Source: Alphaproteobacteria bacterium (lineage in GTDB: Bacteria > Pseudomonadota > Alphaproteobacteria > Rhizobiales > Xanthobacteraceae). From it: a DNA stretch of 42,242 nt. A model generated the notes under the pieces. The model was given only the letters and a program-made list of their open reading frames with translations, did not search any database and had not been told where the DNA came from. The stretch lies in contig VAZV01000191.1 in assembly GCA_005884765.1 (NCBI GenBank), forward strand, positions 1 through 42,242, read 5' to 3'. The first letter of the stretch is position 1. Each line of letters begins with the position of its first letter. A program made the position numbers and the translations under genes. Below, piece by piece: positions 16,011-23,819 of the stretch.

Positions 16011-17471
16011 GTGAACCTCGTCGTCGTTTCAAATCGCGTCGCGCGCGGCAAGGCCAATGAGCCCATGACGGGCGGACTTGCGGCCGCGTTGCTGCCGGTA
16101 GTGGAGAACTCCGGCGCGATTTGGGTTGGCTCCTCCGGCCGCGTCCGCGAGGGTTCCCACAAGGAACCGTTCGCCGAGATCGAGGCGCTGGGCGCCGGTG
16201 CGCTCGCGACGGTCGATCTGCCGGCGGCGCATTACGGCGGCTATTACGAGGGCTTTGCCAACTCGGCGCTATGGCCCGCGCTGCACTCCCGCAGCGACCT
16301 GATCCGCGCTTCCCAGGAGGATTATTCCTCGTATCGCGAAGTCAACGCCTTCATCGCGCGCGCGCTGTTGCGATTCAGAAAGCCCGATGCCTTGTTCTGG
16401 GTCCAGGATTATCACTTCCTGGCGCTCGGCGCGGAATTGCGCGATCTCGGCGTTCGCGAGCCGATCGGCTTCTTCCTGCACACGCCCTGGCCCTCCAGCA
16501 CGGTGATCGAAGGCGTGCCGCATCATCGCGAATTGATCGAGGCGATGCTCGCCTATGATCTCATCGGTTTTCAGACTGAGGCAGACTGCGCGAATTTCCA
16601 TTGTTATGTCCGCGCGGAACTTGGACTGGAAATTCACGATGGCGTGGTCACCTCGCCTCGTGGCCGGACGCGGCTTACGGTATTCCCGATCGGCATTGAC
16701 GCCGAGAAATTCGCGCATGCCGCGACCAAGGCCGTGTCGCACCCCGACGTGTCGCGCCTGCGGCGCAGCCTGAACGGCGAGAAGCTCGCGATCGGCGTCG
16801 ACCGGCTGGATTATTCCAAGGGATTGATCAACCGCATCAAGGCCTTCGACCGTATGTGGACCACGCAGCCCTCCCTTTCGCGTGCCGTGTCGCTGTTGCA
16901 GATCGCAACTCCCTCGCGCGGATCGATCGAGGCATATGGCCAGCTGCAGAGCGAGGTGGCTAAACTCGTCAGCGACGTCAATGGCCGCCATGGCGAGGCG
17001 GACTGGACCCCGATCCGCTATCTCAACAAGGGTTACAGCCAAGCGGTGCTGTCGGGGCTCTATCGCACCGCGCAGGTCGGCGTGGTGACGCCGCTGCACG
17101 ACGGCATGAATCTGGTCGCCAAGGAATATGTCGCCGCGCAACATCCGGCCGATCCCGGCGTGCTGGTGCTGTCGAAATTCGCAGGCGCTGCGAACGAGCT
17201 CGACACTGCGCTTTTGGTCAATCCGCATGACATCGACGGCATGGCACGCACCATCGCGACGGCGCTTTCGATGCCCTTGACCGAGCGGCGGATGCGCTGG
17301 GAAGCGATGATGACGAAACTGCGCGGCCACACCATCCAGCAATGGTTCGGCGACTTCGTCGAGGCGCTGCACGAGAGCCGGACCGGCGTGCCCGCGACCG
17401 AACCGTCGATCACGGAGCCGTCGAGCTTGCGGCCGCTGCGCACGGTCGGTTCAGGCTCACGGATTCACTAG
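16011..17471 (+). CDS. otsA: Trehalose-6-phosphate synthase (alpha,alpha-trehalose-phosphate synthase, UDP-forming)
   Basis: This GT20 glycosyltransferase joins UDP-glucose and glucose 6-phosphate to make trehalose 6-phosphate. The 486-residue protein has the normal motifs: L-V-V-V-S-N-R-V at the N-terminus, the M-T-G-G-L glycine loop, WVQDYHF, FFLHTPWPS, V-F-P-I-G-I-D, GVDRLDYSKG, and TPLHDGMNLVAKEYVA in the donor domain. I start it at GTG 16011 (VNLVVVSNR) with GGAGGG at 16001-16006; the upstream open frame is unrelated sequence. With otsB it forms the OtsAB route to trehalose, an osmo- and desiccation protectant in rhizobia. Confidence 0.96.
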   Translation: MNLVVVSNRVARGKANEPMTGGLAAALLPVVENSGAIWVGSSGRVREGSHKEPFAEIEALGAGALATVDLPAAHYGGYYEGFANSALWPALHSRSDLIRASQEDYSSYREVNAFIARALLRFRKPDALFWVQDYHFLALGAELRDLGVREPIGFFLHTPWPSSTVIEGVPHHRELIEAMLAYDLIGFQTEADCANFHCYVRAELGLEIHDGVVTSPRGRTRLTVFPIGIDAEKFAHAATKAVSHPDVSRLRRSLNGEKLAIGVDRLDYSKGLINRIKAFDRMWTTQPSLSRAVSLLQIATPSRGSIEAYGQLQSEVAKLVSDVNGRHGEADWTPIRYLNKGYSQAVLSGLYRTAQVGVVTPLHDGMNLVAKEYVAAQHPADPGVLVLSKFAGAANELDTALLVNPHDIDGMARTIATALSMPLTERRMRWEAMMTKLRGHTIQQWFGDFVEALHESRTGVPATEPSITEPSSLRPLRTVGSGSRIH

Positions 17472-17571
17472 AGCATGATCCGGAAAAGTGAGCACCGGTT
17501 TTCCGAAAAGATCATGCTCAATCAAAAACCTAAAGCGCGATGACGATCTAACTTAATCTCATCGCGCTTTA
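17471..17571. repeat. Double palindrome repeat, 'gagcatgatc...gatcatgctc' family
   Basis: The first stem is GAGCATGATC (17471-17480) with GATCATGCTC (17510-17519), extended by cggaaaa with ttttccg. The second stem is taaagcgcgatga (17531-17543) with tcatcgcgcttta (17559-17571). From memory, this pair of linked palindromes is frequent in intergenic DNA of Rhizobiales. It begins at the last base of the otsA stop codon and ends before a convergent gene, so it may act as the shared 3' hairpin. Confidence 0.85.
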
Positions 17572-17581
17572 GCGTTCGGAA

Positions 17582-17920
17582 TCAGTAGCAATACGACACG
17601 CCATCGAGGATGGCGCAGCGCGTCTTGTTGGGTGCGTTCGGATCGTCCAGCGGCACGACGCCCTTGCCCTTGCCGACGAACACGCCGGGGCCGACCCGCA
17701 CTGACGATTTGTTGCCGATGATGACGCTCGGATGCGGCGACGCGCTCGATCGCGTGCCGTCGGGCCAGATGATGGCGTCGCCCGACAGCACGCCGCGCCG
17801 CCCGTCATTGCAGGTGACGTCGTCGCCCTGACGGGTGCACACCTGCGCCATCGCAGGGGCGCTGCCAAGCGCGGTCACTGCGATCAGAAGCGGGAACGCG
17901 AGTGCGCGATGGATGGTCAT
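17582..17920 (-). CDS. Small exported protein, conserved hypothetical
   Basis: This is a 112-residue protein with a clear Sec signal peptide (positive start, hydrophobic LALPLLIAVTALG-like core, cleavage after A-M-A near residue 25). The mature part is about 87 residues with four cysteines (VCTRQGDDVTC near the start, RCAILDGVSYCY at the end), which could form two disulfides. The middle is a small beta-rich segment (GVLSGDAIIWPDGT, SSVRVGPGVFVGKGKG). AAAGGGG lies before the ATG. I recognise it only as a conserved rhizobial hypothetical protein. The location would be periplasmic or secreted. Confidence 0.75.
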   Translation of the reverse strand: MTIHRALAFPLLIAVTALGSAPAMAQVCTRQGDDVTCNDGRRGVLSGDAIIWPDGTRSSASPHPSVIIGNKSSVRVGPGVFVGKGKGVVPLDDPNAPNKTRCAILDGVSYCY

Positions 17921-18024
17921 GCTGTTCCCCTTTGGTCGCGGCCGGTCAAATCAGTCGTCGCCCGCGCCCTGTTTCCGGTTCATCGCGGGCGGATGAGCAA
18001 TAGCCCCGTCGCTGGCGCGCCTCA

Positions 18025-18061
18025 TGGAATACTTATATTATTCCACATAGTTATGGAAATA
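18025..18061. promoter_or_regulatory. AT-rich inverted repeat upstream of tRNA-Ser
   Basis: TGGAATA (18025-18031), 7 bases, TATTCCA (18039-18045), then a third near-copy TGGAAATA (18054-18061). The three half-sites sit in an unusually AT-rich patch in otherwise GC-rich DNA. It could be an operator or the upstream element of a tRNA promoter. No function is established. Confidence 0.3.
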
Positions 18062-18126
18062 TGGGCGGCCGCATGCCGCACTCCCCTTGCAAAAAGCCTC
18101 ATGCCCCTTCAAGAGAGGGGCCCCGC

Positions 18127-18216
18127 GGAGAGATGGCCGAGTGGCTTAAGGCGCACGCTTGGAAAGCGTGTGTGCGGGAAACTGTACCGTGGGTTCGAAT
18201 CCCACTCTCTCCGCCA
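18127..18216 (+). tRNA. tRNA-Ser (anticodon GGA)
   Basis: This is a 90-base class II tRNA. The acceptor stem is GGAGAGA (18127-18133) pairing with TCTCTCC (18206-18212), with discriminator G and encoded CCA (18214-18216). The anticodon stem is CACGC/GCGTG with loop TTGGAAA, giving anticodon GGA at 18161-18163, which reads UCC and UCU. The long variable arm and GGTTCGAATCC T-arm are present. I found no second copy of its 3' end in the window, so there is no sign of an integrated element using it. Confidence 0.96.
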
Positions 18217-18317
18217 CCCTGCCCAATTTCAGGAAACAAGCGTCGACGACGCGGCGACGCCTACCGGCGCGTCTATGTACTAGAATTGTCGCTCCTGCTC
18301 ATTCGAAGGCGACGTAG

Positions 18318-19755
18318 ATGGCAGTTCGTGCTTCCTCGCGGGCCCGTGTACGTTTCGCGGCTGCAGTGCTCACGGCGGTCTGTTCGTTTCCTGCCGTCGG
18401 GCGTGCGGCATCGCCGGAGCCCGACAGAGTGTCTCTCCGCGAAGAGACGATTACGTGGAGTACCGTCAAGTATGCGACCGATGCGGAGGACGGCTTCATC
18501 AGCGGGTCGCTCGACAAGAAGACCATCGTCGATCGCGCGTTTCGGGCCCGCGTGCTCGAGAATCGTTATCTGAAAGTAACGCTGCTGCCCGAATTTGGCG
18601 GCCGCATTCTTTCCATCATTTACAAGCCGACCGGCCACGAACAACTTTATCGCATCGAAGTAGGCGTGCCTTACGGGATCAAGGCCGGCGCTTTTTATTA
18701 CGACTGGCTGATGGTGTATGGCGGCATCTTCCCCACTTTCCCGAATGCCGAGCACGGCAAGACCTGGCTGAAGCCGTGGGATTTTAAGGTCGTGAAGGAG
18801 AGCGCCGGCGAAGTAACGGTGTCGATGTCGCTGAAAGACAATTTCCGCGGCACCGAGCAAGTTCGGGGCCTCAACGGGCTTAGAGGCCACTTACTACGTC
18901 ACGCTCAAAGCCGATCGCGCCGCCCTCGATGCGCGTGTGGTGCTGAAAAATCCGCAACCCAAGACGATCCCATACGAGTACTGGACCTGCACGACGCTCG
19001 CGCCGGGATCGGACGCGAAAAACCCCAAGGCGACCGGCGGCGCCGAGATCATCGCGCCGATCCAGGCCTACAGCACGCCCGCCTGGTCGACCAACCTGTC
19101 CGGTGGCGACGAGAGCTTGGGTCCGGGCAGGAGCCGCTTCGAAAAGCTGCGCTACTTCAGGAATTGGCCGACGATGGGCATCGCGTACGCTGCGCCCGAT
19201 ATGGGGGCTGCGAATTTCTGGGGTGTGATCAACCACGACAACGAAGAGGGGATCATCCGCGTTGCCGACAATACGGTCACGCCGGGCCTGAAAATGTGGA
19301 CGTGGGGATTTCCGTCATTTACGAACGAAACCGACCCGCGCAAGGACCCGAACGAAGCGCAGCCTTACATCGAATTGTGGGCGGGCGTGTCGGACCAGTT
19401 TTTCCACAGTGCTCAGTTTCCAGCACTAGGCGAAGTGTCTTTTCCGGAAACCTACAGCCCGACCGTCGGCATGAGCAACGTGACGCAGGCGAACGAGAAC
19501 ATCCTGATCAACCTCGTGGCCGAGGGTGCGAGCGTGAATCTTCAGTTCTTCAGTATCGAACCGGCCACGCCGTTGCGCGTAACATTGAAACGCGGCGACG
19601 CGGTTTTGTTCAGCGACGAGGTGAAAGCCGACCCGAAAAACGGCAATCGCATTTCCGCGACGATCCCGGCCGGCGGCATGGGCGAACGGGTACAGCTGAC
19701 GATCACGGACGCGGAAGGTAAAAAGCTGATCGCTGCCGAGACAAAAATAAAATAG
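18318..19755 (+). pseudogene. Secreted DUF5107-type protein, broken by one frameshift
   Basis: Two abutting frames make one protein of about 475 residues. The first (ATG 18318 to about 18860) encodes a signal peptide (cleavage likely after G-R-A-A near residue 31) and the DUF5107-like start VTLLPEFGGRILSIIYKPTG, FYYDWLMVYGGIFPTFPNAE. The second frame takes over near 18851-18875 (K-F-G-A-S-T-G-L-E-A-T-Y-Y-V) and continues to 19755 with WTCTTLAPGS, NFWGVINHDNEEGIIRVADN and a C-terminal beta domain. The fold is expected to be galactose-mutarotase-like, suggesting a carbohydrate-related periplasmic role. The second part is well conserved in style and has no further stops, so this is either a recent mutation or a one-base sequencing error. 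Confidence 0.75.
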
Positions 19756-19764
19756 ATCCTTGCC

Positions 19765-20016
19765 CTAAACGTAGCTGTTGGGGTCGTAAGGCGTTTGGCG
19801 CAATTCAAACGTACCCAGCCGATATTCGTCCCCTGGCGGATATTCGGTGGTTGCGGCGGTGACGAGCGTGAATACCGCACTTGGATTGTTTTCCCAGATC
19901 GCAAGATCTTCCGCCGCGATCGTGAGCCATCCAAAGGAGTACTGGTATCTGTCAGGCTTCGTTACACGGCCAACTTGGCCCCAATTGACCTTGTTGATTC
20001 CCATGAGCGTCGCCAT
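19765..20016 (-). CDS. Conserved hypothetical protein, small
   Basis: This is an 83-residue cytoplasmic protein of unknown function. I take the start at 20016 (MATLMGINK) because GGTGGG lies just upstream on this strand; the frame stays open 50 residues further but that part is unlike a protein start. It has no membrane helix or cysteine. The aromatic-rich core (DRYQYSFGWLTIAAEDLAIW) and a tail with TFELRQTPYDPNSYV are the main landmarks. It converges with the DUF5107 gene with only 9 bases between. Confidence 0.6.
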   Translation of the reverse strand: MATLMGINKVNWGQVGRVTKPDRYQYSFGWLTIAAEDLAIWENNPSAVFTLVTAATTEYPPGDEYRLGTFELRQTPYDPNSYV

Positions 20017-20259
20017 TTTTTGCCCACCCAATCTCCAGAATAAATTCAATATCGCCGCCGAAATGATGCGGAGCCGGACCCCTTGAGTGCTTATATCCTC
20101 CGTAGAAACGTTGGGTATTCCCGGGCGAGATAACGTCGGAATTGAGGAACCCGAGGCTTGGTCCACACGGAGGGCTGGGGCCGGCGAGCCGCTACCGTTT
20201 CCGGCGTTTGAGACAACGTCTGAACGGCGGCCGGTTGGCTCGCTCGGCCCCGACGCGCC

Positions 20260-20637
20260 TCAGCGGCTGCCGCCGCTCGCGTCGTCGCGGGCGGATTCGC
20301 CGGGCAGGCAGGAGCGGCAAATCATGAGCTTACGCTTGAGCCTCGCCTCGTCGTCTTGATCCGCTGCCTGCTGTTGCTCCCACCGGTCTTTCGGCTGGAT
20401 GCCGCGATTTTGCTCGGTCGCCTCGGCGTTTAGCGGACCAACGATGATTTCCCGCTTCGCGCGCGTCGGCTGCTTTGGCCTGATCTGAAGCGGTTGCGCG
20501 TCGTCTGTGGGGGCTGGGCCAAGCCCGTCCCACGCGACCGGGCTGCCCGCCGCTGGCGCACAACCGCTTCCTGACGCGCAGCAATTTGCGAGCATCAGCG
20601 CGGCAGCAAGAAATGCGATGCATTTCGCAATCATCAT
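20260..20637 (-). CDS. Exported small protein, hypothetical
   Basis: This is a 125-residue protein with a hydrophobic N-terminus (MMIAKCIAFLAAALMLANCC). The ANCC at residues 17-20 could be a lipoprotein signal, but Asn before the cysteine is not typical, so Sec export without lipid is also possible. The mature part is charged and low in hydrophobic residues (REIIVGPLNAEATEQN, WEQQQAADQDDEARLKRKLM) and ends with a cysteine pair in M-I-C-R-S-C-L-P. I recognise the general pattern from Bradyrhizobium genomes but know no function. Either of two adjacent ATGs (20637, 20634) could serve. Confidence 0.65.
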   Translation of the reverse strand: MMIAKCIAFLAAALMLANCCASGSGCAPAAGSPVAWDGLGPAPTDDAQPLQIRPKQPTRAKREIIVGPLNAEATEQNRGIQPKDRWEQQQAADQDDEARLKRKLMICRSCLPGESARDDASGGSR

Positions 20638-20725
20638 GGTCGCTTTGTCAGTGAGGCAATGAGGGGCGAGGTGGCGGCCTGACACTAACATGCCCGCATC
20701 GCCGCATCTACGCCGCAGGCCATGC

Positions 20726-20827
20726 TCAAAAGCCGAGCAGCGCGAGCCCGACCCAGCTAAACGCAAATATTGAGCAGGCAATCGCCGCGACGGACGCCAA
20801 GGTTGCAATAGCTCTAACTGATCGCAT
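20726..20827 (-). CDS. Possible 33-residue membrane micropeptide
   Basis: This is a short frame on the minus strand: M-R-S-V-R-A-I-A-T-L, then a hydrophobic run ending in SWVGLALLGF. It has a positively charged start and about 25 hydrophobic residues that would form one membrane helix. AAGGG lies 8 bases before the ATG, which is good spacing. It is upstream of and on the same strand as the exported protein at 20260-20637. It is very short, so it may be chance. Confidence 0.35.
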   Translation of the reverse strand: MRSVRAIATLASVAAIACSIFAFSWVGLALLGF

Positions 20828-21012
20828 GACCAAAACCCTTGAGTGGCAACGATCAAACTCTGCTCGACGAGTTGTGCCCAATCATGGCAAGAATTCGCCA
20901 CCAGAAATAATGCGAGCGGCTGTGGCAGCATTGCTACATCGACGGGCATGTTTGCCCGCAAAAACCCGTATTTGCGGCACGTAGTGAGCGAATCGGTGGG
21001 GAAATCTTGCGC

Positions 21013-21618
21013 ATGTATCGTTTGCCGAGCGGCGGCGCCAAAATGGCCTTTGTGATACCGGCCGGGCTGGCTTTGCTCGCGCTGGTCGTCTCGTGGCTGG
21101 GATTTGCCGGCTCGCCGCCTCAATCTGTGCAGGATTTTGAAAAGTGTGTCGAGCAGGTCGAAGCCAAGGCCCCCTCCAATGACGAGCGCAATGCCATGAT
21201 GACGGATTGCAGCGCGCGGTTTGCAGGCCGGCGCAAGGCGGGCGGCGGCTACACCTATTACGACTTCATGCAGGACCGGAAGTTCGACATTGCAGGCCCG
21301 AATCCGACGGCAGAGGAACGCAAGAAGATCGATCGCGAATATATGGGCTTCCTTGATATCCAACGGCGCGAGGCCGTCTCGGCCGAATTGGCAAAAAGAC
21401 AGATCGAACTGCTCCGAGCGGATCTGGAAAGCGCGGGCCAACCTGTCGGGCCGCCAATCGTATTGACGCTGAAGAATGCACCTGCCGCAGCGGCCAAACG
21501 GCCGCTCGATCGATCGAAATCCGCGCATTGCGAGGATGGTTCGCTAACGTGCAGCTGGTCGAAATTTTCGGCCGTGGTGAAGAATGCCTTCGCTTCGTCG
21601 TCCAGGACCAAGCCGTAA
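21013..21618 (+). CDS. Membrane-anchored hypothetical protein
   Basis: This is a 201-residue protein with one N-terminal membrane helix (about residues 10-32, FVIPAGLALLALVVSWLGF) and a charged soluble part outside or inside the membrane. I use ATG 21013; a TTG 6 bases upstream is also in frame. The soluble part has cysteines in a C-V-E-Q and D-C-S-A setting near residues 45-65, a YTYYDFMQDRKFDIAGPNPT segment, a helical region (REAVSAELAKRQIELLRADL), and two more cysteines near the end (CEDGSLTC). The four cysteines suggest disulfides and a periplasmic location. The function is unknown. Confidence 0.65.
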   Translation: MYRLPSGGAKMAFVIPAGLALLALVVSWLGFAGSPPQSVQDFEKCVEQVEAKAPSNDERNAMMTDCSARFAGRRKAGGGYTYYDFMQDRKFDIAGPNPTAEERKKIDREYMGFLDIQRREAVSAELAKRQIELLRADLESAGQPVGPPIVLTLKNAPAAAAKRPLDRSKSAHCEDGSLTCSWSKFSAVVKNAFASSSRTKP

Positions 21619-21717
21619 TCTAGCGCCGATCCTGCACATGTGGCGCCACGAACGCGCCGCACGAAAAGCCAAAACGTAAAGGTAAAGTGTCCCAGTTCGT
21701 AACAAAGGGGGACATCG

Positions 21718-21999
21718 ATGCGCCGCGAACGTCAGCCGGCTAGCGAAGCGGAGACGACGAGCTACACGTTCCATTTCCAAATATCGAACAAGGGCGGAAG
21801 GCAGGCTTGCAGCGTCGCGGTCCAGGCGCCCAACATTCACGACGCCACAACTTGTTTCCGGCAAAATTGGCCGGTGATCGAGTCCATGGCGAGAGATGGT
21901 CTCGCGACCAGATCCAGCGATGATACGACGATCAACCTGGCGCTGCCTGACGAGGTTCGCGCGTCCTTGGCGTTGAAGCGCGACGGGTCGACAAACTGA
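21718..21999 (+). CDS. Hypothetical protein, 93 residues
   Basis: This small soluble protein starts at ATG 21718 behind AGGGGG (good ribosome site). The core has alternating strand-like segments (TTSYTFHFQISN, ACSVAVQAPNI) followed by a helix (HDATTCFRQNWPVIESMARD) and a last strand (TTINLALPDEV). Two cysteines are present. No family was recognised. The reading frame and ribosome site are the main support. Confidence 0.5.
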   Translation: MRRERQPASEAETTSYTFHFQISNKGGRQACSVAVQAPNIHDATTCFRQNWPVIESMARDGLATRSSDDTTINLALPDEVRASLALKRDGSTN

Positions 22000-22123
22000 C
22001 GGCGTCGCCGAAGTCAGCGCAGAACCAATACGGTCCTGCAGCACGCGGCCGGATTGGCGCGCCGGTGTTGGGGGCGGCCAAACCACCAGCCCGGTAGCGC
22101 GCCGAACGACGTCAGCTTCGTAG

Positions 22124-22258
22124 CTATTTCTTTTTGCCGGGCGCGAAACTTGGCTGCCATGCTGCGGCCTTTTGGCTTGGCGCCGCTGCGATAGTCTTGA
22201 TCTTCTCTTTCTTGGGCTTCTTGACTTCCCGATTGCCTCGCTGCTCGCCTTTGGCCAT
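22124..22258 (-). CDS. Small lysine-rich protein, conserved hypothetical
   Basis: This is a 44-residue, very basic protein (MAKGEQRGNREVKKPKKEK at the start, FAPGKKK at the end). The start at 22258 has GGGGAG just upstream on the same strand; the frame is open further upstream but without another ribosome site. The composition suggests an intrinsically disordered nucleic-acid or ribosome-associated peptide. I recognise this small family from other Bradyrhizobium genomes, with no function known. Confidence 0.65.
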   Translation of the reverse strand: MAKGEQRGNREVKKPKKEKIKTIAAAPSQKAAAWQPSFAPGKKK

Positions 22259-22605
22259 GTCGATCTCCCCGGATTTGATGTTGGTTGGTAGTTGGAGGCT
22301 TGGGCCTGACGTCACAATTGCAGGCGTCTGCTGCGCGCACCAAAAGAAATAGCGGCACGATCACCCGCGGCACGACCCAGAAGCGCGGTGACAACGCAAG
22401 CCTACGCCCACTTCCCGGCAATAGCGAGCGCCAAAACGGCACGGTACCTTCGCGAAACAGGGTCGATGCCAGACGTAACTGCGGATACGGCTGCCCGCAC
22501 TATTCGGCTAGAAAAAGAGATAGCTAACCGGGCCGAAAGCGCGCATGGTCTGTTCATGCATGAAGAAGGCTCCGGCGCAGATCAGCTTGCAAGCGGCAGG
22601 CGGAC
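22259..22605. other. Intergenic stretch without a supported gene
   Basis: These 347 bases separate the minus-strand basic peptide from the plus-strand gene at 22606. A 73-codon plus-strand frame (22388-22609) ends with its TGA overlapping the next ATG, but it has no good ribosome site and I do not recognise the product, so I do not call it. No promoter match of the EcfG type and no strong palindrome were seen. Confidence 0.5.
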
Positions 22606-22875
22606 ATGACAATCCGTTCCCGGAAGGAAATCGTCACCTTCAGACACCCGTTCCAGATCAGGGGCATTGATCGCCTGCTGCCTGCAGGGTCTTACGAGGT
22701 CATAACCGACGAGGAGATGATCGAAGGTCTTTCATTCGCCTCGTTCCGCCGCGTCGCCACCATGATGATGGTGCCGGCGGCAGCGTCGCGCGGTTCAACG
22801 ATGGAAATGGTATCCATCGGCTCGGTCGATCTGTCGGATGCACAGCGGATCGACGCGAGCGCGCCTAATGACTGA
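22606..22875 (+). CDS. Conserved hypothetical protein, 89 residues
   Basis: This small soluble protein has a beta-rich core: VTFRHPFQIRGIDRLLPAGS, YEVITDEEMIEGLSF, FRRVATMMMVPA, with a tail M-E-M-V-S-I-G-S-V-D-L-S-D-A-Q. I recognise the pattern from other Bradyrhizobium genomes as an unnamed family. It overlaps the next gene by 8 bases (ATGACTGA), which points to coupled translation. The function is unknown. Confidence 0.7.
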   Translation: MTIRSRKEIVTFRHPFQIRGIDRLLPAGSYEVITDEEMIEGLSFASFRRVATMMMVPAAASRGSTMEMVSIGSVDLSDAQRIDASAPND

Positions 22876-23164
22876 AGAGCCGCTCGATCTCGACAAGCAT
22901 CGGGGCATGGCTGCTCAGAAGGCGACCGACATCCGGCGTGCTCTGGCGGAGGTCGAGACTAACGCCAGGGACCTGCGCGATCGGCAGGCTCTTCTCGAAA
23001 GCCAGTTCCTGTCGGTTTCCGCAGCTTCCTGGCCGGAGGCGGCCGCCAAGGCGCGCTACATCTTGAATCTGTATGCCGCGGGTCTGGCGCCGGACGATAC
23101 CCATCATCGGGATCTGGTTGCGGTCGTGCTTGCGGATTTTGCCAGGCTCTCGGGAGAGAGCTGA
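22868..23164 (+). CDS. Conserved hypothetical protein, helical, 98 residues
   Basis: I start it at ATG 22868 (MTEEPLDLDKH), which overlaps the stop of the preceding gene. The protein is almost all helical: a long charged helix (about 15-50, ATDIRRALAEVETNARDLRD) likely forms a coiled coil, followed by S-W-P-E-A-A-A-K-A-R-Y-I-L-N-L-Y and a C-terminal helix after DDTHHRDLV. It has no membrane segment or cysteine. It is probably produced together with its overlapping neighbour. The function is unknown. Confidence 0.65.
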   Translation: MTEEPLDLDKHRGMAAQKATDIRRALAEVETNARDLRDRQALLESQFLSVSAASWPEAAAKARYILNLYAAGLAPDDTHHRDLVAVVLADFARLSGES

Positions 23165-23240
23165 ACGAGTTGTTGTTCGCGTAACAGCGGAGAGCTTCCC
23201 GCGCCCGGTTCAATCGAGCGCCAAACTGAAAGCAGACGCC

Positions 23241-23432
23241 ATGCAAGATCTTTCGCCGCGCCACGTCAAAATCGAAGAGTCGCTCCGGCTCGGTGTCGTA
23301 TCGGGCTGGTACAGTACAAAAGTGAGCGGAACGTTCGTCTCGGGGCCACATGATTCCGAAGCCGACTGCCTTCGGAAAATCGCCGAGATCAATCCGCCTA
23401 AAAAGAGCTCGCGAGGGTCGACAGTTACGTAA
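23241..23432 (+). CDS. Small hypothetical protein, 63 residues
   Basis: It starts at ATG 23241. The readable core is IEESLRLGVVSGWYSTKVSG, then F-V-S-G-P-H-D-S-E-A-D-C-L-R-K-I-A-E-I-N-P, which looks like a compact alpha/beta unit. There is no clear ribosome site, so support comes mainly from the protein-like composition and its position in a run of small plus-strand genes. No known family. Confidence 0.45.
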   Translation: MQDLSPRHVKIEESLRLGVVSGWYSTKVSGTFVSGPHDSEADCLRKIAEINPPKKSSRGSTVT

Positions 23433-23486
23433 GCACCTGGGCGGAGAGACTCTCGCGTGGTCAGGACCGCCTCCGGAGAGCAAGTC

Positions 23487-23765
23487 ATGGCACTTACACG
23501 AGGTAGCTTTCGTGGTTACGAATTCGAACGGATGGTCATCCTGTTTTCGATGATCGAGGGCGAAAAGGAGATACCCTGTGCAATCAGCACCTCCGCCCTG
23601 GATAGCTTGGAAAGCTTGAGCCGAAGCAAGGCCAACGAGCGCGAAGCGCAATTCATGAGGCTGCGCGATCGGATCGAAGCGTGTGCCGCGCGCAAATTCC
23701 TCGCCCGGGAGCTGGAGGGCACTCCTCCCGGCATTATCCTGCGCAGCATCGATTTTCGAACGTAG
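23487..23765 (+). CDS. DUF1488-like small protein
   Basis: This is a 92-residue protein starting at ATG 23487, with GGAGAG just upstream. The layout resembles DUF1488: a strand pair (G-Y-E-F-E-R-M-V-I-L-F-S-M) followed by E-I-P-C-A-I-S-T-S-A-L-D-S-L, then a helical part (FMRLRDRIEACAARKFLARE) and a final strand (G-I-I-L-R-S-I-D-F). The match is by eye and not certain. The function of that family is unknown. Confidence 0.6.
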   Translation: MALTRGSFRGYEFERMVILFSMIEGEKEIPCAISTSALDSLESLSRSKANEREAQFMRLRDRIEACAARKFLARELEGTPPGIILRSIDFRT

Positions 23766-23819
23766 CTCTAGAAATCGTCGCGTCGCGCCGGACAGGCTCA
23801 TTCGGTCTTCATGCGCCGG

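Noticed and set aside
18127..18216. tRNA-Ser as attachment site of an integrated island covering the small-gene cluster
   Set aside because: I found no direct repeat of the tRNA 3' end downstream and no integrase gene in the window.
22388..22609. 73-codon frame whose stop overlaps the ATG at 22606
   Set aside because: The overlap is suggestive, but there is no ribosome site and the product is not recognisable; noted only in the gap entry.
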